A stretch of 54,369 nucleotides of DNA from Roseburia sp. CAG:303. GTDB taxonomy: Bacteria > Bacillota > Clostridia > Lachnospirales > Lachnospiraceae. The stretch lies in assembly GCA_000437755.1 (NCBI GenBank), contig FR900143.1, forward strand, positions 1 through 54,369. The letters are read 5' to 3'. Below the pieces are notes generated by a model, which had not been told where the DNA came from, made no database searches, and saw only the letters and a program-made list of their open reading frames with translations. Each line of letters begins with the position of its first letter. The first letter of the stretch is position 1. Of the stretch, positions 44,232 through 51,716 are shown piece after piece. The translations under genes were made by a program, and so were the position numbers.

Positions 44232-44237
44232 TTCTGC

Positions 44238-47200
44238 TTATTGATTCGTTTTTTCATTTATGGTATATTCTCCGCTTCCAAACGTAAACTTTCTCTTGTA
44301 CGCACTCTGATGCCAGACTTTCCCGCAGTCTTTGACCATTTCGTCCACATCATATTCTCCATCCGGCAGATAAAGCACCGCACTTGTGTTCGCCGGGATT
44401 TCCACATGATATTCCAGCATTTTTTCTCTTTTCCACAAAACCCGCACCGGACCATACACACTGTCATACTCCCCACGCACCATGCGAATCGCATTTTCCG
44501 TTTCTTCCATATCAATGCATGGCTGCAAAATGATGTGTTTAAAACCGTCCTCGGAAGAAATTCCTGCCATATAGCGGTACATCCATTCTGCCACTGCGCC
44601 ATAGGAGAAATGATTGTAAGAATTCATCTCACTGTCGCCAAATCCTTTTTCCGGATGATAGGAATCCCAGCGTTCCCAGATGGTGGTTGCACCGGCATTT
44701 ACTTCAAACAGCCAGGACGGGCAGGATTCGTTCAACAGTACACGGTAGGCAAGTGTTCCCTCACCGATTTCCGTCAGCACCGGAAGTATCACAGGCACTC
44801 CGAGGAATCCGACTGCCAGCGAATTTTTCGTATATCCCGCGCGTACACTTTCCTTATCCGGATGATCGTTTCTGACATTTTCCACGAGAAGTTTCTTTAG
44901 TTCCTGCGTCATTTCCTCACCGTCTGTAATTCCTAATTTCAGCATCCAGAGAAGTGCTGTCTGGGAATTTTTCTCATTGACACCGCCCTTATTCTGCATG
45001 ACCGGAGTTCCGCGGTCCGACCTTACCACAAGACCGTCCTTCTTCTCCACATGACTTCTGAGATACGTTTCTTTGATTTGTTCAAACCGTTTTTCATAGT
45101 ACAGGCTCTTTTCTTTTTCGCCTATGAGGTCCGCCATTTTTTTCATTAATTTTGTCACATAGGCATACATCAAATCCGCCATCAGTTCATATCCGGTTCC
45201 CTGAAATGCCAGCCAGTCCCCATATCCTGTGGTGTCCTGATTCGGTGCCTGATGCCCTGCCCGCTCATGCTGTTTTAAATATTCCATGTACCGGTTCATT
45301 TCCTCCCAGTGCTTCCGAATCACCGCTGTATCGCCGGAATGTTCATACAGGCGGTAACAGATGATAATCAGCGCATCACTCCATCCGGATGCCCAGTTGG
45401 AAAAGAAATCCCAGAGTGATAATACTGCCGGTGCATATCCGTACTGCCTTGTCGCCGCTCCCAGTTTTTCCTCGTATTCTCGCATAAATGCCTGTGCATC
45501 AAAATTATATAACGCACTGTCTGCAAATACCTGTGCGTCCCCGGTCCATGCCTTGCGCTCGTCTCTCTGCGGGCAGTCCGTAATCATGGTAAAGAAATTA
45601 CTCATCTGTCCGTACAGAATATTCTGAAACAGCCTGTTAATGCCCGGATGATTCGTCTCTATCTTTCCGTTCTGACGGTAGATGGAAGAAAGTGCCAGAG
45701 ACTTTAATTCATAAATCTCGATATCGCAATCTGCCGTAACCTCGATATAACGATATCCGAAAAATGAGGTATGTGTCTGATAACATTCTTTCGCGCTGCT
45801 GCCAAACTGATAATTCACCGCAGAACGTGCATTCCTGAGGCTGTGTGTATACAGAGTTCCGCGCGGTCCGCTGGCATCCCTTGTACCGCTGACAAACTGC
45901 TCTGTCACTCTGCTTCCGTCATTTAACATTTCGCCAAAACGAAGCCTTGCACTGCCGCCCTTTTTTCCTTTCCAGACAAGGTATGGTATCGCCGTCATGT
46001 TCTGCCCCATATCCGCAATCAATGTCTGCCCTTTCTTTAGATGAACCGGATGATTTTCTTCCCAATTATCCAGATAAAAATCTTCCGCTATCTCTCCGCC
46101 CGGATACTCTGATTTTTTTCGATACCCGGAATATGCCGTAAGACTTTTCGGTGTGTGGGAATATTCCGGATTGATTCTGCCATTTCCTGCCGGTTCTCCC
46201 TTGATTTTTCCCACATACTCAAACTGTATCAGACTGTCCCCGGAAAGAATGGTTCTGTCCTCCATACTTCCAGTCTGCAACATATTTTTAAGACTGATAT
46301 ATTTCCCCTGATGATAGTCCTCGCCATAATAAATACCGCTTTTCTCCACCGGTCCGTCCGGAACTGCCACCCAGTCCTGTTCCCCGGAGGTAATGTCCTG
46401 CCTTGTCCCATCTGCATATTCGATGCGAAGAAGCATTTTGATGCCGGTCTGATTGGCTGTCTCCGCCATCTTATCTGCACCGTCTTTGTCATGCCAGCCC
46501 GTTCCTATCAGAAATGCAATGGTAAATCTACCGTCCTTTAAAAACTGTTCCACCGGAAATGTCTGACTGGAAATCGAACGTGCACCATCTCCATATCCCG
46601 GTTTCATATGATATTCACTGCCGACTTCCCTGCCGCCGAGAAATACCTGATAAGTACCGATTGCCGTCGCATAAAGTCTGGCTCTTACCACCCGTTCTTT
46701 TTTCAATTCTTTTGTGAGCACCAAAACCGGGAGTGTAATGTCCTTTGCACCCAGAAACGGTGCTTTCTCCCATGCAGCATCTCCGGAAATGGCAGTTTCA
46801 AAACAGGTCTCTGCCGACGTTACACACGCGCCGTCTTTCATCCAGACTGTTACCTGCCAGGTATATCTTGTCCCCGCTTTCAAAGAAATCTCGCCTGATG
46901 CTATCCCTACGGAACGCGTGGAAATCACTTTTCCGCTGTTCCATATTTCCTCTCCCGCACATTTTAAAGAAATCTGATATGCCTCCTGCTCCACGCACTT
47001 TTTTCCGGCACACATTTTCCACGAAAAACAAATTCGGTCCTTCTCCACTCCCATCGGAGTCTGCATGAAATTTACCGTCAGATGGTAAAGCTGTGGCTGT
47101 TCTTCCAGCTCTTTATAACAGAAACACTCTTTGCTGTGCGAATTTATCACACCAACCGCCTGAAAATAAGAGAAAATTGACACAGAACCCGCATATTTCG

Positions 47201-47684
47201 CACCCCTGCGCTTTAAATCCTCCGACATGGCATCACTGTACTGATTTGTCACTGTACCGAGCGGCTCGTAAACCGTCCTTCCCCCGGTAAAGCTCCACAC
47301 ATACGCATCCCAGGAACCATATTCCGGCAGAATCTCATCCCGGATAATTCTGCTGTTTATAATACTGCCCCTGATTTTTGGCAGACTCCGGATAATTCCC
47401 TCGTCCTGCATCAGGGCCTCTATCTTTTCTTCCCCATATTCGGCGACTTTTTCAAGGTCAAACCCATCATACGCCGCCTCAAAATTTTTCCTCTTGTGAA
47501 GCAGTGTCCGCCAGGAAAGCCCTGCCTGAAACAACTCAATCACAAACATTTCATACAGCATCTTCTCATCATGCAGCGGCCTGCCCCACTCCTCATCATG
47601 ATACTTTAAATACAGCGGGTCCTCTGCATATTTCCCGGCACACCGTATCTTTGGAAACTGATTCTCTGACTGTACTTTATCCAT
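44238..47684 (-). CDS. Fusion: DNA-3-methyladenine glycosylase I (Tag) + GH78 alpha-L-rhamnosidase
   Basis: A single open frame of 1148 residues. Residues about 12-203 are a complete Tag: RCAG with zinc-ligand Cys15, YHDEEWGRPLHDEKMLYEM with His29, ELFQAGLSWRTLLHKR and GVINSHSKECF with the last His and Cys ligands. Directly after KELEEQPQ begins a GH78 protein (LYHLTVNFMQTPMGV), with CPQRDERKAWTGDA, TTIWERWDSYHPEKGFGD and NSYNHFSYGAVAEWMY. No stop or linker lies at the junction near 47075. A cytosolic DNA-repair enzyme joined to a sugar hydrolase has no obvious joint function. GGAGG supports ATG 47684. Confidence 0.85.
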   Translation of the reverse strand: MDKVQSENQFPKIRCAGKYAEDPLYLKYHDEEWGRPLHDEKMLYEMFVIELFQAGLSWRTLLHKRKNFEAAYDGFDLEKVAEYGEEKIEALMQDEGIIRSLPKIRGSIINSRIIRDEILPEYGSWDAYVWSFTGGRTVYEPLGTVTNQYSDAMSEDLKRRGAKYAGSVSIFSYFQAVGVINSHSKECFCYKELEEQPQLYHLTVNFMQTPMGVEKDRICFSWKMCAGKKCVEQEAYQISLKCAGEEIWNSGKVISTRSVGIASGEISLKAGTRYTWQVTVWMKDGACVTSAETCFETAISGDAAWEKAPFLGAKDITLPVLVLTKELKKERVVRARLYATAIGTYQVFLGGREVGSEYHMKPGYGDGARSISSQTFPVEQFLKDGRFTIAFLIGTGWHDKDGADKMAETANQTGIKMLLRIEYADGTRQDITSGEQDWVAVPDGPVEKSGIYYGEDYHQGKYISLKNMLQTGSMEDRTILSGDSLIQFEYVGKIKGEPAGNGRINPEYSHTPKSLTAYSGYRKKSEYPGGEIAEDFYLDNWEENHPVHLKKGQTLIADMGQNMTAIPYLVWKGKKGGSARLRFGEMLNDGSRVTEQFVSGTRDASGPRGTLYTHSLRNARSAVNYQFGSSAKECYQTHTSFFGYRYIEVTADCDIEIYELKSLALSSIYRQNGKIETNHPGINRLFQNILYGQMSNFFTMITDCPQRDERKAWTGDAQVFADSALYNFDAQAFMREYEEKLGAATRQYGYAPAVLSLWDFFSNWASGWSDALIIICYRLYEHSGDTAVIRKHWEEMNRYMEYLKQHERAGHQAPNQDTTGYGDWLAFQGTGYELMADLMYAYVTKLMKKMADLIGEKEKSLYYEKRFEQIKETYLRSHVEKKDGLVVRSDRGTPVMQNKGGVNEKNSQTALLWMLKLGITDGEEMTQELKKLLVENVRNDHPDKESVRAGYTKNSLAVGFLGVPVILPVLTEIGEGTLAYRVLLNESCPSWLFEVNAGATTIWERWDSYHPEKGFGDSEMNSYNHFSYGAVAEWMYRYMAGISSEDGFKHIILQPCIDMEETENAIRMVRGEYDSVYGPVRVLWKREKMLEYHVEIPANTSAVLYLPDGEYDVDEMVKDCGKVWHQSAYKRKFTFGSGEYTINEKTNQ

Positions 47685-47719
47685 TCTTTGTACCTCCATG
47701 TGCATCTTTATTTTCTTCT

Positions 47720-47747
47720 ATTATACACATATCAATAACGGATTCAA
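47720..47747 (-). promoter_or_regulatory. Promoter of the glycosylase-rhamnosidase fusion
   Basis: TTGAAT (47742-47747) and TATAAT (47720-47725), minus strand, spacer 16, overlapping the stop of the upstream GNAT gene. Confidence 0.6.
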
Positions 47748-48175
47748 ATATTTCTTATCCAAATATGTAATCCGTTATCCGGGTCAAGCAAATCAGTGCT
47801 TGTAAATCCACAATTTTTCCAAAATTCTTCACTTCCCGGCACAGATGTCAGATATATATTTTCACAGCCAACTTTCTTTAACCTCTCACAGATACGTCTT
47901 ACACAGTCCGTTCCAATCCCTTTTCTTCTCCAGGTTTCTTCCACATAGAACTCCATAATATATCCATAGCCCGGCGGAATTACCCCTTTAATACCACCAT
48001 CCACGGAATAAAAGGCAAATCCTGCGGCATGATTATCCTTCCATATTACATCAAAAGAAACATCTTCATTTGCATCTGCAATATTGATACGCGAAATCAG
48101 CCCTTTTAACAGTTCTTCGTCGGTTTCTTTCTCTCCTATCTCATTCATATACTTCTTCCACATAGGAAGCAGCAT
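47744..48175 (-). CDS. GNAT acetyltransferase, N-terminus possibly frameshifted
   Basis: A 143-residue GNAT with the acetyl-CoA loop YVEETWRRKGIGTDCVRR and C-terminal FWKNCGF. ATG 48175 lies 26 bases from the strong ribosome site (AAGGAG near 48201-48206), too far for good use. Nine bases after that site is ATG 48192, which is out of frame with the GNAT. One inserted G there (ATGGAACAA) would give a normal start in the GNAT frame. The gene may therefore carry a one-base deletion. It lies behind a leader ORF and terminator. Confidence 0.7.
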   Translation of the reverse strand: MLLPMWKKYMNEIGEKETDEELLKGLISRINIADANEDVSFDVIWKDNHAAGFAFYSVDGGIKGVIPPGYGYIMEFYVEETWRRKGIGTDCVRRICERLKKVGCENIYLTSVPGSEEFWKNCGFTSTDLLDPDNGLHIWIRNI

Positions 48176-48212
48176 TTCAACTTTTTGTTCATAATATTAA
48201 TCTCCTTAAAAT

Positions 48213-48245
48213 ATAAAAAACATGTTTCCAAACCGAAAACATGTT
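48213..48245 (-). terminator. Terminator/attenuator between leader ORF and GNAT gene
   Basis: AACATGTTT (48237-48245, as minus-strand AACATGTTT) pairs with AAACATGTT (48219-48227) around a 9-base loop, followed by a run of six T on the minus strand. The GNAT ribosome site comes directly after, so readthrough is required for its expression unless another promoter exists. Confidence 0.75.
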
Positions 48246-48265
48246 ATATTTACCATATTATAAAC

Positions 48266-48337
48266 TTAAAGTTTTACAAACTGCACGATAGCAGATGAAT
48301 GATAGATGTTTTCAGCTTTATTTGTTAAATTGTTCAT
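48266..48337 (-). CDS. 23-residue leader peptide or small protein
   Basis: An ORF MNNLTNKAENIYHSS... of 23 codons, beginning eight bases after a GGCAGGTG ribosome site. It sits between a near-consensus promoter and a rho-independent terminator, with a GNAT gene immediately after. This layout fits a leader peptide whose translation tunes readthrough, as with ribosome-antibiotic resistance genes. A free-standing small peptide gene is the alternative. No family recognised. Confidence 0.55.
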   Translation of the reverse strand: MNNLTNKAENIYHSSAIVQFVKL

Positions 48338-48365
48338 ATCATTCACCTGCCTTTCTTTAAGGCTT

Positions 48366-48393
48366 ATTATAACTCTTATCTAAGATTTGTCAA
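48366..48393 (-). promoter_or_regulatory. Promoter of the leader-peptide/GNAT unit
   Basis: TTGACA (48388-48393) and TATAAT (48366-48371), both perfect, spacer 16, minus strand. The transcript would run about 165 bases before the GNAT start region. Confidence 0.8.
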
Positions 48394-48420
48394 GCAGATA
48401 TGTAACAGACAAATTCAGCA

Positions 48421-48467
48421 TTGCAGGAAAGATGTTTTGGTGGTATGATTTAGTTAGAAATAACTAA
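48421..48467 (+). promoter_or_regulatory. Promoter with operator-like palindrome before the 210-aa membrane protein
   Basis: TTGCAG (48421-48426), spacer 17, TATGAT (48444-48449). Immediately downstream, TTAGTTA (48450-48456) and TAACTAA (48461-48467) form a dyad over the start of transcription. Confidence 0.55.
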
Positions 48468-48487
48468 CAACCGAAAGGAGTCTGCCT

Positions 48488-49120
48488 ATGACAGTAACAG
48501 CTATAAAAATTATGTTTGTACTGGGAATCCTTGGTCATGCATTGAATATGTATTGCGACCGCATACTTAGCATATTTCCGAATGGAACTATCAAATTCGA
48601 TAATATAGCAGAAATCAAAAAGGATGGTGTACTGGCAAAGATGATGGAAGGGGTATCCCCGGAAGTTCCCCTGCGGTCTGCGGTATTAGGCGTATTTGCA
48701 CTGGTATTGGAATTTCTCAGCTATGTTTCACTCGGAATTTACACTTATGAAAAATCACAGGTATTTGGTGCGATTATGTTTGTCACAGCCGCCTTTTTCT
48801 GCATTGTTGGTTCTGGTTTTCATGTCAAAACCGCACTGGCAGAGTATGTATTTCTAAAACTGGATGGCGACAGCAGGGCAAAGGATATCATGCTGGATTT
48901 AAAAGACAATGCACTAATCCTGCGCATCTGCATGGCAGGTATGGTCGTTTATATCATTACACTGATTGCTGCGATTGTAACCGGTGTGATTGGCTTTCCG
49001 GTATGGTCAGTAATTTTTACCATCTTACCGGTTGCCATTCTTTTATTTCCGCTTAAAATCATCGGAACATTACATATTGCGGCTATGGTATCCATGTTTG
49101 CATGGATTTTCCTGATATAG
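48488..49120 (+). CDS. Hypothetical polytopic membrane protein
   Basis: A 210-residue protein with about six hydrophobic helices: about 5-20, 64-84, 90-110, 145-165, 168-186 and 190-210. A soluble stretch after helix 1 contains DRILSIFPNGTIKFDNIAEI. I do not recognise a characterised family, though the pattern recalls small uncharacterised clostridial membrane proteins. AAAGGAG precedes the start. The palindrome at its promoter suggests repression by an unlinked regulator. Confidence 0.8.
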   Translation: MTVTAIKIMFVLGILGHALNMYCDRILSIFPNGTIKFDNIAEIKKDGVLAKMMEGVSPEVPLRSAVLGVFALVLEFLSYVSLGIYTYEKSQVFGAIMFVTAAFFCIVGSGFHVKTALAEYVFLKLDGDSRAKDIMLDLKDNALILRICMAGMVVYIITLIAAIVTGVIGFPVWSVIFTILPVAILLFPLKIIGTLHIAAMVSMFAWIFLI

Positions 49121-49192
49121 TTTTTCATGAGATTAAAAAAAATTATCAGGATGATTTGGAGAAAGATTTATGAATAGAAAGAAGTGACATAA

Positions 49193-49777
49193 ATGAAGAT
49201 AAAACAGCAAAAACAAATCAAAGCATTTTTAATCGAAGAATTTGGAGAAAGTAAGGCAAACACTCTGTTTCACAGTCAGGAAAAAACGCTGGACACATTG
49301 ATTGAAAATACGAAAAACAAGTCCGAAAATCAAATGAAAACCCTTGTCCAGACGGTTCTTCCCCACATAGCACTCTATAAAACCCTGTCAAAAGACAGTC
49401 TTTCTAAAGAAGATGTCTATGCGTATATGCGGAAATATATGCTTGATAAAGTCGCGGCAAAAAAGCATGCATCTACGGCAAAAATGGAATTAGTACCTGG
49501 ATTTTACTCTATTTACAGCCACATTTTTCTTAAAATCATGCGCACCACGGACTTGCAGGAAAGTGTTCAAAGTCATACCAAAGATTCCTATGATGTGACA
49601 ATCACAAAATGTCTCTGGCATACAGCCTGCCAGGAAAACGGCTGTGAGGAACTGTGCCGCCTGTTTTGCGATGTTGATGATGTGACATACGGCGGTCTGA
49701 AAAAGATAGGCTTTACCCGTACCCAAACTCTGGGGTATGGCGGGGACTGCTGTGATTTTCATTTTTTCAGGAAATAG
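49193..49777 (+). CDS. L-2-amino-thiazoline-4-carboxylic acid hydrolase-like protein
   Basis: A 194-residue protein of the ATC hydrolase family, ending GYGGDCCDFHFFRK with the diagnostic G-G-D-C-C-D-F. CLWHTACQENGCEELCRLFCD gives the upstream cysteine cluster. The characterised member acts in L-cysteine formation from a thiazoline in Pseudomonas. Clostridial homologues are mostly untested and often stand alone. AAGAAGTG precedes ATG 49193. Confidence 0.85.
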   Translation: MKIKQQKQIKAFLIEEFGESKANTLFHSQEKTLDTLIENTKNKSENQMKTLVQTVLPHIALYKTLSKDSLSKEDVYAYMRKYMLDKVAAKKHASTAKMELVPGFYSIYSHIFLKIMRTTDLQESVQSHTKDSYDVTITKCLWHTACQENGCEELCRLFCDVDDVTYGGLKKIGFTRTQTLGYGGDCCDFHFFRK

Positions 49778-49873
49778 CTGATATTTCATGACACAGCTGA
49801 CAACTACGAGGAGGAACGAAAATAACAGCGAAAACTAAAATGATTATTTTTCCTATACAGCTAAAAAAGATTA

Positions 49874-49902
49874 TTGTCGGAATTTATTGAATATGATATA
49901 CT
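49874..49902 (+). promoter_or_regulatory. Promoter of the type I toxin-like mRNA
   Basis: TTGTCG (49874-49879), spacer 17, TATACT (49897-49902). Predicted start near 49909 and end at the terminator at 50100, a transcript of about 190 bases. Confidence 0.65.
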
Positions 49903-49913
49903 TCTTTTACTGT

Positions 49914-49943
49914 CACTCCCCAAACAGACAGGGAAGGGAGGTG
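49914..49943 (+). promoter_or_regulatory. Ribosome-site-sequestering leader hairpin of the toxin mRNA
   Basis: CACTCCC (49914-49920) can pair with GGGAG(G)TG (49936-49943), with one bulged G, hiding the Shine-Dalgarno sequence GGGAGG (49936-49941). CTGTC/GACAG in the same leader gives extra pairing. Such occlusion is common in type I toxin mRNAs. Confidence 0.5.
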
Positions 49944-49972
49944 TGCCATTTGGAAACTTTATGCTCTTTTAT
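49941..49972 (+). repeat. Direct repeats DRa and DRb, toxin-side copies
   Basis: DRa GTGTGCCAT at 49941-49949 recurs exactly at 50101-50109. DRb ACTTTATGCTCTTTTAT at 49956-49972 recurs at 50113-50129 with one change (G to A). The toxin-side copies flank the TTG start codon and the first seven codons. The other copies lie beyond the shared terminator, inside the antisense-strand RNA gene. Confidence 0.85.
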
Positions 49973-50036
49973 TCTCTCTGTTGTTGCAAGCATTGTTGCC
50001 TATTACATATGTAAGTATATAGACAAAGAGGATTAG
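49950..50036 (+). CDS. 28-residue hydrophobic type I toxin-like peptide (Fst-like architecture)
   Basis: TTG start at 49950, eight bases after GGGAGG. The peptide opens METLCSFILSVVASIVAY, a single membrane helix, and ends CKYIDKED, a charged tail. This topology matches Fst/TxpA-type toxins, although the conserved Pro of Fst is absent. The gene has its own promoter, an occluded ribosome site and a terminator shared with a convergent RNA. It is too short for normal gene callers. Predicted to damage membranes when translated unchecked; untested. Confidence 0.75.
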   Translation: METLCSFILSVVASIVAYYICKYIDKED

Positions 50037-50055
50037 TGACAGTAATCATATAGGC

Positions 50056-50100
50056 AAAAAGAGACACCCATCAACTTGACCGGTTCTGGGTGTCTTTTTT
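50056..50100. terminator. Shared bidirectional terminator of toxin mRNA and antitoxin RNA
   Basis: AGACACCCA (50062-50070) and TGGGTGTCT (50087-50095) form a 9-bp stem. T6 follows on the plus strand (50095-50100), and CTTTTTGCC follows on the minus strand (50061-50053). Both strands therefore have a complete rho-independent terminator. Confidence 0.9.
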
Positions 50101-50147
50101 GTGTGCCATCACACTTTATACTCTTTTATCTGGCACGTTCTGCGCCT
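50056..50147 (-). ncRNA. Predicted antitoxin RNA (RNAII-like)
   Basis: A minus-strand RNA of about 90 bases from a promoter at 50154-50182 to the shared terminator. Its 5' half contains the complements of DRa and DRb (50101-50129), so it can pair in trans with the toxin mRNA over the ribosome-site edge, start codon and first codons. Its 3' end overlaps the toxin mRNA at the terminator. No ORF seen in it. This is the arrangement of RNAII of par pAD1. Confidence 0.75.
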
Positions 50148-50153
50148 GACTTT

Positions 50154-50182
50154 ATTATAATATGTACCAATTAAAAAATCAA
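50154..50182 (-). promoter_or_regulatory. Promoter of the antitoxin RNA
   Basis: TTGATT (50177-50182), 17-base spacer, TATAAT (50154-50159) on the minus strand. It is a better match to consensus than the toxin promoter, as expected if the antitoxin RNA is in excess. Confidence 0.75.
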
Positions 50183-50289
50183 GACCAATAGAAATTATTT
50201 TTTTCTTTTTCTGCTACTTTTACAGTACTGTATCTACATAATGCATACAAATCGAAAAAGGTTAGCTGTTATATATAACTAACTAAAAA

Positions 50290-50318
50290 TTGACAGAACA
50301 ACGTCAAATGCTTAAAAT
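50290..50318 (+). promoter_or_regulatory. Promoter of the second GNAT gene with TTGAC/GTCAA dyad
   Basis: TTGACA (50290-50295), spacer 17, TAAAAT (50313-50318). The -35 is the left half of TTGAC-n8-GTCAA (50290-50307), a possible operator. Confidence 0.55.
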
Positions 50319-50360
50319 ATAATTTGAAATACATAGGAACATACAGAAAGGATTTACATT

Positions 50361-50852
50361 ATGGAATACATTGAATTATCCCCTGAAGATAAAGCAGGCA
50401 TTTGTGAAATGTCTAAAATGGCAACCGCTATTGTAAGAGAACACTTTGACCCTTTAATCGGCAAAGAACAGAATGACTATATGCTGGAAAAATTCCAGAC
50501 AGAACAGGCGATAGCAGAACAGCTCAAAAGTGGATATCATTATTTTTTTGTCCGCGAGGAAAATAGAAATCTTGGATTTCTGGCATTTTATCCCAAAAAA
50601 GATGTTCTGTATTTAAGCAAATTTTATTTATACAAATCTGAGCGCGGCAAAGGATATTCCCACGATATGATGACATTTGTTATTACCAATGCAAAGGAAT
50701 TAAAATTAAACGGCATTGAATTAAATGTAAACAAACATAACAGTGCCTGCCGTGCATATGAAAGCCTCGGATTTAAAATTGTCCGTTCTGAAAAAAATGA
50801 TATCGGAAACGGCTTTTATATGGATGATTATGTGTACCGTCTGGATTTCTAA
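50361..50852 (+). CDS. GNAT family N-acetyltransferase
   Basis: A 163-residue acetyltransferase with YLSKFYLYKSERGKGYSHDM (acetyl-CoA loop) and VNKHNSACRAYESLGFKIV near the end, the classic GNAT motif B. Substrate unknown. AGAAAGGA precedes ATG 50361. It ends exactly next to the convergent phosphatase gene. Confidence 0.9.
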   Translation: MEYIELSPEDKAGICEMSKMATAIVREHFDPLIGKEQNDYMLEKFQTEQAIAEQLKSGYHYFFVREENRNLGFLAFYPKKDVLYLSKFYLYKSERGKGYSHDMMTFVITNAKELKLNGIELNVNKHNSACRAYESLGFKIVRSEKNDIGNGFYMDDYVYRLDF

Positions 50853-51584
50853 CTACTCCTGCTTACAGTCCATATCAGAGGAAACATAAAATTCCTCCCC
50901 GCTATCCAGACAGATTGCTGCGAGTCTTCCTCCCGGAAGACATGCACCGCAGTCAATCGCAATATGGTTGTTTTTCCGGTAAATATATCCGGGGTTCGGA
51001 TTTCCTGCAATATGCTGTGTTGGTGTATGCCCTGTCACTACATAGGTATCCGGGAAATACTGTGTATCATAATCTGCACGGTCCCACAGCATTTCTTTCA
51101 GGGTATAATCATCGATATCCTTTTCCGGCGAATAATTTCCCAATCCGGCATGTACCAGAAAATATTTTTTTCCCGCGACCTGCAGTTCCTCGCAAACAGA
51201 AAAGTCTTTCATAAAATCAAGAACATCTTCCTGTTCTTCCCTGTTCAATGTCCGAAACTCCTGCATGGTTGTGCTGCTTCCATTCATCTGCCACTCAGAA
51301 ATCCCCTGTATCATTCCTTCGTTCATATGTTCAATGGAATCCTCTGTAATTTCCTGCATCAGAAATTCAAGGCACCGGATTGCCATAAGCTCATGATTTC
51401 CCACCAGGCAGAATGCATTCGGCATTTCCATCAGCTTATGTAAAACTTTGATGGGATGCGGTCCTCTGTCCACAACATCGCCCAGAACATAAAGTGTGTC
51501 TTTTTCACTGAATTTTATTTTTTTCAGTAATTCCATAAACAAATCATAATTTCCATGAATATCCGATATCACATATACAGCCAT
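50853..51584 (-). CDS. Metallophosphoesterase (PPP-type serine/threonine phosphatase-like)
   Basis: A 243-residue binuclear-metal phosphatase. All family motifs are visible: SDIHGN, GDVVDRG, GNHE, LVHAGLG and VVTGHTPTQH. It may dephosphorylate proteins or dinucleotides. ApaH-like function is the alternative. CGGAGG precedes the start. Confidence 0.92.
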   Translation of the reverse strand: MAVYVISDIHGNYDLFMELLKKIKFSEKDTLYVLGDVVDRGPHPIKVLHKLMEMPNAFCLVGNHELMAIRCLEFLMQEITEDSIEHMNEGMIQGISEWQMNGSSTTMQEFRTLNREEQEDVLDFMKDFSVCEELQVAGKKYFLVHAGLGNYSPEKDIDDYTLKEMLWDRADYDTQYFPDTYVVTGHTPTQHIAGNPNPGYIYRKNNHIAIDCGACLPGGRLAAICLDSGEEFYVSSDMDCKQE

Positions 51585-51716
51585 CCAAATACCTCCGTTA
51601 TTTATCCTGCATCATTTGTTACTGATATTTATATCGGACAAATTTTCATCTTATCCATGACATTCGCAAAGATTTTATCAACTTTTATTTTTAGAATCTG
51701 ATGGTAAAAATTCATT

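Noticed and set aside
50101..50129. Second copy of the toxin start region read as a decayed second toxin gene
   Set aside because: It lacks a ribosome site and an open frame. The repeats are better explained as the target-recognition part of the convergent antitoxin RNA.
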